Origin: Clostridia bacterium
GTDB taxonomy: Bacteria; Bacillota; Clostridia; Oscillospirales; CAG-272
Length of the DNA stretch: 5,396 nucleotides
Reading direction: 5' to 3'
NCBI GenBank assembly: GCA_017540285.1
Contig: JAFYBI010000005.1
Coordinates: 1-5,396 of the forward strand
The position numbers and the translations under genes were made by a program. Below are positions 1 through 5,342 of the stretch, piece by piece (positions within the stretch are counted from its first letter, which is position 1; each line of letters starts with the position of its first letter). The notes below the pieces were generated by a model. It made no database searches. It was not told where the DNA came from and saw nothing but the letters and a program-made list of their open reading frames with translations.

Positions 1-852
1 CATGCCCTCGAACTCCACGGAGACGTATCCGTCGAAGCCGGCGTCCCGGATGGTCGTGAGGATGGTCCAGATGTCGAGGTCGCCCTGCGCCAGGATGGAT
101 CCGCGGAGCATCGACACGCCGGAGTTGGAGGAGAACCAGCAGCCGGAGTCGCAGCGGAACAGCCCGCCGTTGCCCGTCAGACGGTCCGCGCGGCGGATAT
201 AGAAGTCCTTGAGGTGCACCATCTTCGCGATCGGCGCGCACTTCTTCACGGCGACCGTCGGATCCTCGTCCACGCAGGTGAAGTTGCCCGTGTCGAGCAG
301 CAGGCCGAAGTTTTCGCGGTCGACGGCGTCGATCAGGCGGATCACGCGGTCGGAGCCGTTGATGAAGAAGCCGTGGTTCTCCACGAGCGTCGTGATGCCG
401 TACTGCGCCGCGTAATCGGCGAGCTCCCGGCAGGTCTCGACGGCGATCGGGAATTCGCGCTCGAACGCGATGGGCGTGTTCGATTCGAGCGGGCGGCGGA
501 AGGAGGACACGTCGTGCCGCATCTGCTTCAGGCCGAGCTTCGCCGCGACGTCGATGTGCCGCTTGAGGCGTTCGACTTCCGCCCGTCTCGCGTCGGGATC
601 CTGTTTCAACAGGTCGCCGAGGACCGCGTAGTTCGAGAGCGGCAGATCGATTTCCTTCGATACATGAAGGATCTCGGCGATGAGGGGCTCGTTGAATTCG
701 CCGGTCCGGTCGTCGTGCAGGGTGAAGCCGAAGGGGACGAGCTCGATGTGCTCCGCGCCCTTTTCCTTCGCGAACCGCATGACCTCGCAGACGGACATGA
801 GCCCGCCGCAGATATAGTTGTTCATGCTGTAGCTTGTGAGACCGATTTTCAT
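1..852 (-). CDS. Sugar phosphate isomerase/epimerase-like TIM-barrel protein (3' end outside window)
   Basis: The frame is open for 284 codons from ATG at 852 to the window edge, with no stop. It begins MKIGLTSYSMNNYI and reads as a xylose isomerase-like (AP endonuclease 2 superfamily) TIM barrel. Recognisable strand-end motifs are HIELVPFG (35-42), TLVENHGFF (155-163), GLLLDTGN (183-190), MVHLKDF (211-217) and YVSVEFEG (276-283). The family's metal-binding acidic/His set would be E158, D187, H213 and E280, all present. Family members are usually about 280-300 residues, so only a short tail should be missing. A Shine-Dalgarno-like AGAAAGGAT (861-869) precedes the ATG. It lies 49 bases after the small membrane-protein gene with no terminator between, so it is probably the last known gene of that transcript. 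The substrate cannot be told from sequence; members include sugar, inositol-pathway and hydroxypyruvate isomerases. The family call is strong, the specific reaction unknown. Confidence 0.88.
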   Translation of the reverse strand, partial: MKIGLTSYSMNNYICGGLMSVCEVMRFAKEKGAEHIELVPFGFTLHDDRTGEFNEPLIAEILHVSKEIDLPLSNYAVLGDLLKQDPDARRAEVERLKRHIDVAAKLGLKQMRHDVSSFRRPLESNTPIAFEREFPIAVETCRELADYAAQYGITTLVENHGFFINGSDRVIRLIDAVDRENFGLLLDTGNFTCVDEDPTVAVKKCAPIAKMVHLKDFYIRRADRLTGNGGLFRCDSGCWFSSNSGVSMLRGSILAQGDLDIWTILTTIRDAGFDGYVSVEFEGM

Positions 853-901
853 AGCTTGTTATCCTTTCTGGATTGATTTTTCAGGTTTGACCGGTCGCTG
901 G

Positions 902-1234
902 TCACCGAAAGATCCACCGGGCGCCGATGCCGGGCGGATCCGCGTCTTCCTGACCGCCCCGGGTGACGGCGGCAAAAAACTGACCCTTCGCGAGCCCGGA
1001 CGGATCCCGGACATAGAGCTGGATGTACTCGTATTCTCCGCAGTCCGCCGTCAGACGGTCGAGCCAGCGGTATTCGTGGGAATTCGAGACCTCGACGAGG
1101 AGGGAATCCCCCCGGACCTCCAGCACCCGCGCAATGAGGAACTGGTTGGAGAGAAGCGCGCCCCCCGCCGCGAGGACGAGGAAGACGATGAGCAGAACGA
1201 CCGGGAGAACGGCTTCCTTTTTCGGCTTTGCCAT
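902..1234 (-). CDS. Small single-pass membrane protein with basic N-terminus, function unknown
   Basis: This encodes 110 residues. I do not recognise a named family. The N-terminus is basic (MAKPKKE), followed by one strongly hydrophobic segment at about residues 8-28 (from AVLPVVLLIVFLV to GGALL), consistent with a membrane anchor with the C-terminal part outside. The rest, starting ARVLEVRGDSLLVEV (35-49), looks like short beta-strands and ends with VTRGG and a Pro/Gly-rich tail. The ARVLEV-x-GDSLLVE pattern resembles small OB-like barrels of Bacillota secreted or membrane proteins, but that is only resemblance. The start at 1234 is chosen because AGGAGG (1241-1246) lies 6 bases upstream; an in-frame ATG at 1264, directly abutting the rsmI stop codon, would add ten charged residues (MREKEGRRRT) and lacks such a site. 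It sits between rsmI (30-base gap) and the isomerase gene (49-base gap), probably in the same transcript. Confidence 0.75.
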   Translation of the reverse strand: MAKPKKEAVLPVVLLIVFLVLAAGGALLSNQFLIARVLEVRGDSLLVEVSNSHEYRWLDRLTADCGEYEYIQLYVRDPSGLAKGQFFAAVTRGGQEDADPPGIGARWIFR

Positions 1235-1240
1235 CGTGCG

Positions 1241-1246
1241 CCTCCT
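1241..1246 (-). promoter_or_regulatory. Ribosome binding site that fixes the start of the small membrane protein
   Basis: A perfect AGGAGG lies 6 bases before the ATG at 1234. It favours that start over the in-frame ATG at 1264, which directly follows the rsmI TAA. If the 1264 start were used, this site would lie inside the coding region. Confidence 0.8.
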
Positions 1247-1264
1247 CCCTTCCTTTTCCCGCAT

Positions 1265-2122
1265 TTACTTCAGATTCACGAGCCTGTAGATCTCGTTCTT
1301 CCCGACGCCCCTCGCCTTAGCCGCCACCTTGATCGCGTCCATGCGGGAGAGCCCGGAGGCTTCGAGCAGGGCGACGTGCGCGGCGGCGTCCTCGGGGTAA
1401 TCCTCCCCGGATTCGTCAGCCGGCCTGCCGCCGAGGATCAGCACGTATTCGCCGCGCGGCTCGCGTTCCTCGTACAGCCCGACGGCGCCCTCCACTGTCG
1501 TGCGGAGGATCTCCTCGTTCAGCTTGGTCAGCTCCCGGCACAGGGCGAGCGGACGGGCGCCGAAATCCGGCAGGAGATCGCCGAGCGTCTGACGGAGGCG
1601 GTGCGGCGCTTCGTAGAGGATGATCGTCCGTTCCTCGGCTTTCAGGGCGTCGAGGCGCGCCGTGCGGTCCTTCTTCGCCGTCGGGAGGAAACCTTCGAAG
1701 ACGAAGCGTCCCGTCGGGAGTCCGGAGAGCGCGAGCGCGGTGACGGCGGCGCAGGAGCCCGGGATCGCCGTGACGGGGATCCCCGCGTCGGCGCAGAGGC
1801 GGACAAGGTCCTCTCCGGGATCGCTGATCGCGGGCATGCCGGCGTCCGTCACCAGGGCGCAGGATTCCCCCCGCGCGAGGCGTTCGACGATGGCCGGACC
1901 GCGTTCCCGCTTGTTGTGTTCGAAATAGCTCACCATCGGCTTCGAGATGCGGAAGCGCGCGAGGAGCTGACCGGAATTCCGGGTGTCCTCCGCCGCGACG
2001 AAATCCACCTCGGACAGGACCTTCTGCGCGCGGGGCGAGAGGTCTGCGAGGTTTCCGATCGGGGTCGCGACGAGGTAGAGCGTGCCGCCCGTGACGGCGT
2101 TTTTTTCAGGTCGTTCTTCCAT
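1265..2122 (-). CDS. rsmI: 16S rRNA (cytidine(1402)-2'-O)-methyltransferase RsmI
   Basis: The product has 285 residues, the normal length for RsmI (YraL/YabC family of tetrapyrrole-methylase-fold enzymes). It uses S-adenosylmethionine to methylate the 2'-hydroxyl of C1402 in the 30S decoding centre. Family signatures appear in order: GTLYLVATPIGNLADLS (13-29), AEDTR (44-48), SYFEHN (65-70), VTDAGMPAISDPG (91-103), IPGSCAAVTALALSGLP, FVFEGFLP, ILYEAPHRL, LCRELTKLNEEI and GEYVLILGG. The C-terminal 50 or so residues, ending in DAIKVAAKARGVGKNEIYRLV, match the small helical domain found in many full-length members. The ATG at 2122 is preceded by GAAAGG (2129-2134, 6-base spacing). The gene begins 17 bases after the methyltransferase stop, so co-transcription is likely. 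In Bacillus a GIY-YIG gene (yazA) separates these two; it is missing here. Nothing looks broken. Confidence 0.97.
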   Translation of the reverse strand: MEERPEKNAVTGGTLYLVATPIGNLADLSPRAQKVLSEVDFVAAEDTRNSGQLLARFRISKPMVSYFEHNKRERGPAIVERLARGESCALVTDAGMPAISDPGEDLVRLCADAGIPVTAIPGSCAAVTALALSGLPTGRFVFEGFLPTAKKDRTARLDALKAEERTIILYEAPHRLRQTLGDLLPDFGARPLALCRELTKLNEEILRTTVEGAVGLYEEREPRGEYVLILGGRPADESGEDYPEDAAAHVALLEASGLSRMDAIKVAAKARGVGKNEIYRLVNLK

Positions 2123-2139
2123 GACGGGCCTTTCGTGGT

Positions 2140-2919
2140 TCAGGATTCAAACAGGTGGGCGAGCGAAAAATCGTCGTAGACCCTCTGCATGTCGGGGGTG
2201 TACGCGCCGCCCGGGTCCTGCGGATAAAGGAAGAGCGGACGCGCGGTTACCAGACCTTCCGCGGCGCCTTTCTTCGCCTCGACGAGGACGAGGGAGGGCG
2301 GGGAAGCGGGCGTCGGGTGCGCGAGGATCATCCGCTTCGGCTCGAGGTTCGCCTCGCGCAGGGAGACGAAGAGCTCCGTCAGCCGGTCAGGACGGTAGAC
2401 GACGGTGAAGGTCCCGCCCCACCGGAGGAGCCGTGCGGCGGCGAGAGCAAAATCGCGGATCGTGCCGTTGATTTCGCGCCGCGCCGCGTTCATTTCGTCG
2501 GAATCGTTCCCGAATCCCGAATCCGCCCGCAGATACGGAGGGTTCGAGAAGACTGCGTTCACCTCGCCGCCGGTCTGCCGCACGCCGAGCGCTCGCACGT
2601 CGCCTTCCCACGCGTCGAGCCGGTCGGAGAAGCCGTTCTGCGCGGCGTTGCGGCGGATGAGATCGGCGTATTCCGGCTGGATCTCCGCCGAGAGGATATG
2701 GGCGAACTTCCCGCGGGCGAGGCAGAGCAGGGAGACGACCCCGGTGCCTCCTCCGAGCTCGGCCGCCGTCCCCGACGGGCATGCCCGGACAAACGCCGCA
2801 AGCAGGTAGCTGTCCGTTCCGAAGGTCAGGCCGCGGCGGCGGGAAAGGAGCGTCAGACGCTCGTTGATGGGGGTGAGCCGCTCCTCGGCGGAGAGGCATG
2901 ATTCGTCGTTCATGGGCAT
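2140..2919 (-). CDS. TrmN6/YabB-like tRNA1(Val) (adenine(37)-N6)-methyltransferase family protein
   Basis: This is a class I S-adenosylmethionine-dependent methyltransferase of the TrmN6/YfiC/YabB group (COG4123 type), 259 residues from the ATG at 2919. An N-terminal conserved stretch NERLTLL...RGLTFGTDSYLLAAF (19-43) precedes motif I AELGGGTGVVSLL (53-65), the acidic end of strand 2 in SAEIQPEYADL (E79), and the catalytic NPPY of SNPPYLRADSG (N126-Y129), typical of adenine-N6 methylation. The E. coli homologue modifies A37 of tRNA1-Val; the substrate here is inferred. Placement before rsmI matches yabB in Bacillus. The start is uncertain: TTG 2937, ATG 2919 and ATG 2913 are all in frame, none has a visible Shine-Dalgarno, and no ATG, GTG or TTG lies between 2913 and the conserved region. 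The start sits about 20 bases beyond the ferredoxin terminator, an odd arrangement implying read-through or a promoter within or near the ferredoxin gene. Confidence 0.9.
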   Translation of the reverse strand: MPMNDESCLSAEERLTPINERLTLLSRRRGLTFGTDSYLLAAFVRACPSGTAAELGGGTGVVSLLCLARGKFAHILSAEIQPEYADLIRRNAAQNGFSDRLDAWEGDVRALGVRQTGGEVNAVFSNPPYLRADSGFGNDSDEMNAARREINGTIRDFALAAARLLRWGGTFTVVYRPDRLTELFVSLREANLEPKRMILAHPTPASPPSLVLVEAKKGAAEGLVTARPLFLYPQDPGGAYTPDMQRVYDDFSLAHLFES

Positions 2920-2939
2920 GAGTCGCAGGGAGGACAACG

Positions 2940-2972
2940 AAAAAAGGGGAGTGAGAAAAACTCACACTCCCC
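2940..2972 (-). terminator. Intrinsic terminator of the ferredoxin gene
   Basis: On the minus strand GGGGA (complement of 2968-2972) and GTGAG (complement of 2961-2965) pair with CTCAC and TCCCC (complement of 2946-2955), giving ten base pairs with a two-base bulge. The loop is five T residues and six T residues follow at 2940-2945. The hairpin starts about 20 bases after the ferredoxin stop codon. This is a textbook rho-independent terminator in the direction of all neighbouring genes. Its T-tract ends only about 20 bases before the next start codon. Confidence 0.88.
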
Positions 2973-2992
2973 CATTCGCGCCTCGCGCAGAA

Positions 2993-3172
2993 TTATTCTT
3001 CGTCCGGCTTCGGAGCTTCGACAGGGCAGACGCCCGCGCAAGCGCCGCATTCGATGCATTCGTCCGGGTTGATGACGTATTTGCCGTCCTTTTCGGAAAT
3101 CGCTTCCACGGGACATTCGCCAGCGCAGGTACCGCAGCCGATGCATTCGTCTTCGTTGATTTTGTAAGCCAT
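2993..3172 (-). CDS. Clostridial-type 2[4Fe-4S] ferredoxin
   Basis: A 59-residue protein, close to the 55-60 typical of clostridial ferredoxins. It contains two CxxCxxCxxxCP motifs: C10, C13, C16, C20-P21 and C39, C42, C45, C49-P50. In the family the first three cysteines of one motif and the fourth of the other bind each [4Fe-4S] cluster. The halves are internal repeats (DECIGCGTCAGECPVEA and DECIECGACAGVCPVEA). It is an acidic soluble low-potential electron carrier for cytoplasmic redox enzymes. The ATG at 3172 has GGAGG at 3180-3184 with 7-base spacing, its own promoter (3202-3231) and its own terminator (2940-2972), so it is a monocistronic unit. All ten glutamate codons are GAA in a GC-rich setting, which fits codon bias for high expression. 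It lies between ricT and the TrmN6-like gene, where Bacillus has yabA. The physiological partner is not shown by the sequence. Confidence 0.96.
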   Translation of the reverse strand: MAYKINEDECIGCGTCAGECPVEAISEKDGKYVINPDECIECGACAGVCPVEAPKPDEE

Positions 3173-3179
3173 GATGACA

Positions 3180-3184
3180 CCTCC
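3180..3184 (-). promoter_or_regulatory. Ribosome binding site of the ferredoxin gene
   Basis: GGAGG lies 7 bases upstream of the ATG at 3172 and supports this short gene as genuinely translated. It is the strong type expected for an abundant protein. Confidence 0.85.
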
Positions 3185-3201
3185 GTGTTTTGGGATAATT
3201 C

Positions 3202-3231
3202 ATTGTATCACACAAACCACGGAAATGTAAA
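3202..3231 (-). promoter_or_regulatory. Sigma-A type promoter of the ferredoxin gene
   Basis: On the minus strand TTTACA (3226-3231, one mismatch to TTGACA) and TACAAT (3202-3207, one mismatch to TATAAT) are separated by 18 bases. An extended -10 TG sits one base before the -10 hexamer. Transcription should start near 3195, giving a leader of about 20-25 bases that carries the Shine-Dalgarno. The local drop in GC content supports the call. Confidence 0.78.
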
Positions 3232-3272
3232 GTGGGGAGCGGGAAATATCAGAAAATTTACAAATAGTTAGC

Positions 3273-3287
3273 CGCCGCTTATCGGCG
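3273..3287 (-). other. Weak hairpin after ricT, possible poor terminator
   Basis: CGCCG and CGGCG form a 5-bp GC stem with a 5-base loop, beginning about 10 bases after the ricT stop codon. What follows is AT-rich (CTAACTATTTGTAAATTTT) but lacks a continuous T-tract at the stem base. It may slow or partly terminate transcription from the holB-ricT promoter. The evidence is weak. Confidence 0.3.
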
Positions 3288-3297
3288 AAGGACGGCC

Positions 3298-4176
3298 TTA
3301 TCCCTGCTTTTCCGCGCGGCGGGAAGCCTTGGTTGAGAGCACGGTCACCGCGTCGCGGTGGTAGGTCTTGGTGTCGTCGCCGATCTTGACCTTGATGAAG
3401 CCGGTGAGCGGGTGGATCTCCGTCACGTTCCCCACGCCGTCCGGGGTGCGCACCGTGGCGTCGAGCGGCGGGGTCTGCGCGATCTCGGCTTCATAGGTCT
3501 CGTGCTCGAAGCGGAGGCAGCACATCAGGCGCCCGCAGGCTCCGGAGATCTTCGCGGAGTTGAGGGACAGATTCTGTTCCTTCGCCATCTTGATCGAAAC
3601 CTGCGCGAAGTCGGAGAGGAAGCACGAGCAGCAGAACGGACGCCCGCAGACGCCGAGCCCGCCGAGCATCTTCGCTTCGTCGCGGATGCCGATCTGTCTC
3701 AGCTCGATCCGGGTGTGGAAAACGGACGCGAGGTCCTTCACCAGCTCGCGGAAGTCCACGCGGACCTCGGCGGAGAAATAGAAGAGAAGCTTGGAGTTGT
3801 CGAAGGTGTATTCCGCCCGGATGAGCTTCATCGGCAGGCGGTGATCCTCGATCTTCTGCCGGCAGATCTCAAAGGCTTCGTCTTCGAGCTGCCGGTTGGC
3901 CTCCCAGCGGTCGGTGTCCTTGTCGGTCGCGACGCGGATGAGGGGGCGGAGGGGCGGCACGATCTTCGCGGCGGGGACGAATTCGTTCGCCGTAGCCGCA
4001 AAGCCGTATTCGACGCCGCGCGCCGTTTCGACGATGACGGGATCTCCCGCCTGCACCGCGTTCTGTCCGGGGGCGAAATAGTAGACCTTGCCGCCGTCGC
4101 GGAACCGCACGCCCACGATCTCGACACACTCGGTCTGTCCCGCCCGTTCTTCGGGGACGAAGATTTCATTGTCCAT
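3298..4176 (-). CDS. ricT: RicT (YaaT), PSP1-domain regulator of RNase Y
   Basis: The product is 292 residues and matches the PSP1/YaaT family. In B. subtilis RicT forms a complex with RicA and RicF that carries [4Fe-4S] clusters, acts with RNase Y in mRNA processing and affects sporulation, competence and biofilm formation. The N-terminal part (VEIVGVRFRDGGKVYYFAPG, from residue 18) and the PSP1 core (IVETARGVEYG, then LIRAEYTFDNSKLLFYFSAEVRVDFRELVKDLA, 118-150) precede the cysteine-rich hallmark GGLGVCGRPFCCSCFL (C177, C182, C183, C185) and GACGRLMCCLRFE (C214, C219, C220). A C-terminal stretch with VRTPDGVGNVTEI resembles an SH3/KOW-like fold. The start at 4176 is set by AGGAGA (4185-4190, 8-base spacing) and by homology; the frame stays open upstream to 4686, but that part overlaps holB and reads as a non-coding Arg-rich shadow. 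It lies 50 bases after holB, probably in one transcript. Confidence 0.95.
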   Translation of the reverse strand: MDNEIFVPEERAGQTECVEIVGVRFRDGGKVYYFAPGQNAVQAGDPVIVETARGVEYGFAATANEFVPAAKIVPPLRPLIRVATDKDTDRWEANRQLEDEAFEICRQKIEDHRLPMKLIRAEYTFDNSKLLFYFSAEVRVDFRELVKDLASVFHTRIELRQIGIRDEAKMLGGLGVCGRPFCCSCFLSDFAQVSIKMAKEQNLSLNSAKISGACGRLMCCLRFEHETYEAEIAQTPPLDATVRTPDGVGNVTEIHPLTGFIKVKIGDDTKTYHRDAVTVLSTKASRRAEKQG

Positions 4177-4184
4177 AAAGGTTA

Positions 4185-4190
4185 TCTCCT
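4185..4190 (-). promoter_or_regulatory. Ribosome binding site that fixes the ricT start
   Basis: AGGAGA lies 8 bases before the ATG at 4176, within the 50-base gap after holB. It decides against starts further upstream in the same open frame, which would overlap holB. Confidence 0.75.
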
Positions 4191-4226
4191 GCGCGTCTGC
4201 GCTGTTTTCATTCGGTTCGGAGCTCG

Positions 4227-5231
4227 TCAGGCGTTCGCGGCGAGCGCGGTCATGACGAGCGAGGGGGTGACGTTCGCGGCGATGTCCTCTTCGGCACGCG
4301 CCAGCTTTGCGATGAGGTCGGCGCATCGCCGGACGGAAATCTTCTTCGCGTACGGGGGGATGCCGTCCCGTTCGCTGTAAAAGAGGAGGGTCCCGCCGCG
4401 TTTTTCGGCGATGATGTCTCTGATCGCCCACCGCGCGAGGGTGAGGATCTGCCGCATGCGCATCCGGTCCTTCGGCTGGAGCGGGAGGGCTATCAGATAT
4501 GCCGCCGTCTCGGATCGTCTGCCGGCGAGCAGGAGCCGCACGAGCTCCGACGCCATCCGGTAATCCTCGAGCGTATCGCCGCCGTCGCGGCAGAGCGAAT
4601 CCGCCGTGCCGAGCGCACCGTTCGCGAGATGCGCCGCCGTGACCAGACGTTCGCGGTCCGCGTCGGGGTATTTCTTCTCGAGCCATTCCTCAATGAACGC
4701 CGGCCGGAATCGCTCCATGCGGAGGACGGGGGCGCGGCTGCGGATGGTCTCGAGCAGGAGCGAGGCGTCCTCGCAGAGGAGGAAGAACAGCACGTACGGC
4801 GGCGGCTCTTCGAGGGACAACAGGAGCGCGTTCTGCGCCTGCACCGTCATGAGATGCGCGTCCTCGATGAGGTAAAACTTCCGCTCGCCGTCGTTCGGGG
4901 TGACGTAGAGCGTCTCCTTGACCGTCCGGATCTCGCCGACGCCGAGGGTGGCGCGTTCGCCGCGGGAGACCGTCAGCACGTCGACGGACGAGCCGCCGAG
5001 GATCTTGCGGCAGGAGAGGCAGGTCCCGCAGGGCAGGGGGCTGTCCGGATCGGCGCGGTGCTCGCAGAGGGTCGCGGCGGCGATGAGGCGGGCGGCCAGG
5101 TGTCTGCCGGAGCCGGGCGGACCTTCGAGCACATAGGCATGCGCCGTCTTTCCGTCCTGCGCGTCGGACGCGAACAGACGGCGCAGACGGTCATTGCCGC
5201 AGAGCGATGGAAATACGATCCGCTCCCCCAT
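4227..5231 (-). CDS. holB: DNA polymerase III subunit delta prime (clamp loader)
   Basis: The product is 334 residues, usual for HolB, an AAA+ subunit of the clamp loader that opens the beta sliding clamp at primed sites. Visible in order are: HAYVLEGPPGSGRHLAARL (31-49), the P-loop region, with Arg43 in place of the usual Lys; a zinc-module set C56, C68, C71, C74 (LPCGTCLSC); KFYLIEDAHLMTVQAQNALLLSLEEPP (118-144), holding the Walker B-like LIEDAH and the conserved ALLKTLEEPP-type motif; and TIRSRAP (162-168), the counterpart of the SRC motif, with its Arg kept and Cys replaced by Ala. The C-terminal helical part is diverged, as is common in this subunit. GGAGG (5237-5241) lies 5 bases before the ATG. 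Its own consensus promoter lies directly upstream, so unlike in Bacillus it is the first gene of its transcript rather than following tmk. The altered P-loop suggests weak or no ATP hydrolysis, as known for E. coli delta prime; that is inference. Confidence 0.95.
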   Translation of the reverse strand: MGERIVFPSLCGNDRLRRLFASDAQDGKTAHAYVLEGPPGSGRHLAARLIAAATLCEHRADPDSPLPCGTCLSCRKILGGSSVDVLTVSRGERATLGVGEIRTVKETLYVTPNDGERKFYLIEDAHLMTVQAQNALLLSLEEPPPYVLFFLLCEDASLLLETIRSRAPVLRMERFRPAFIEEWLEKKYPDADRERLVTAAHLANGALGTADSLCRDGGDTLEDYRMASELVRLLLAGRRSETAAYLIALPLQPKDRMRMRQILTLARWAIRDIIAEKRGGTLLFYSERDGIPPYAKKISVRRCADLIAKLARAEEDIAANVTPSLVMTALAANA

Positions 5232-5254
5232 CTCGACCTCCGATTTTGCTAAAA

Positions 5255-5265
5255 ACTGATTCAGT
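5255..5265. repeat. 11-bp palindrome at the predicted holB transcription start
   Basis: ACTGA-T-TCAGT is a perfect inverted repeat with a single central base. It begins 2 bases downstream of the -10 hexamer and covers the expected start site near 5261. The position would suit an operator, but its short length allows chance occurrence. Confidence 0.35.
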
Positions 5266-5267
5266 AT

Positions 5268-5297
5268 ATTATATCATAATCGGGGCCGCTTTGTCAA
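5268..5297 (-). promoter_or_regulatory. Consensus sigma-A promoter of the holB-ricT transcript
   Basis: On the minus strand TTGACA (5292-5297) and TATAAT (5268-5273) both match the consensus exactly, with an 18-base spacer and an extended -10 TG one base before the -10. Transcription should start near 5261, giving a leader of roughly 30 bases ending in the GGAGG of holB. It stands out as an AT-rich island in GC-rich DNA. Confidence 0.9.
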
Positions 5298-5342
5298 ATC
5301 CTATGGACAAGAAAATCGGCATACGGGGAGAAAAACCGGAAA

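Noticed and set aside
214..876. Plus-strand open frame of about 220 codons opposite the sugar isomerase gene
   Set aside because: The minus strand carries a complete TIM-barrel motif series with metal ligands, which cannot be chance. The plus frame has no motifs.
885..905. Small inverted repeat TGACC/GGTCA just after the small membrane-protein gene
   Set aside because: Only five base pairs with a seven-base loop and no following T-tract, so not supportable as a terminator.
836..2179. Long plus-strand open frame (about 447 codons) opposite rsmI and the small membrane protein
   Set aside because: The translation is Arg/Glu/Asp-rich without family motifs and lies wholly antisense to a well-supported rsmI; such frames are expected in GC-rich coding DNA.
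2155..2901. Plus-strand open frame of about 248 codons opposite the TrmN6-like gene
   Set aside because: Antisense to the methyltransferase with its GGGTG and NPPY motifs; the product is a charged shadow with no recognisable domain.
2910..3215. Alternative minus-strand frames over the ferredoxin gene
   Set aside because: They read the ferredoxin in the wrong frame. The true frame gives both CxxCxxCxxxCP motifs and stops at 2993.
3358..4380. Plus-strand open frame of about 340 codons opposite ricT and the holB end
   Set aside because: It is antisense to ricT, which has unmistakable family motifs and a ribosome binding site. The plus-strand product is low-complexity and unrecognisable.
4177..4686. 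N-terminal extension of ricT by about 170 codons
   Set aside because: It overlaps holB in another frame, reads as Arg/Pro/His-rich sequence, and the ricT start at 4176 has a good ribosome binding site and the family's usual length.
4629..5252. Plus-strand open frame of about 207 codons opposite holB
   Set aside because: Antisense to holB; it runs into the holB ribosome binding site region and has charged low-complexity content.
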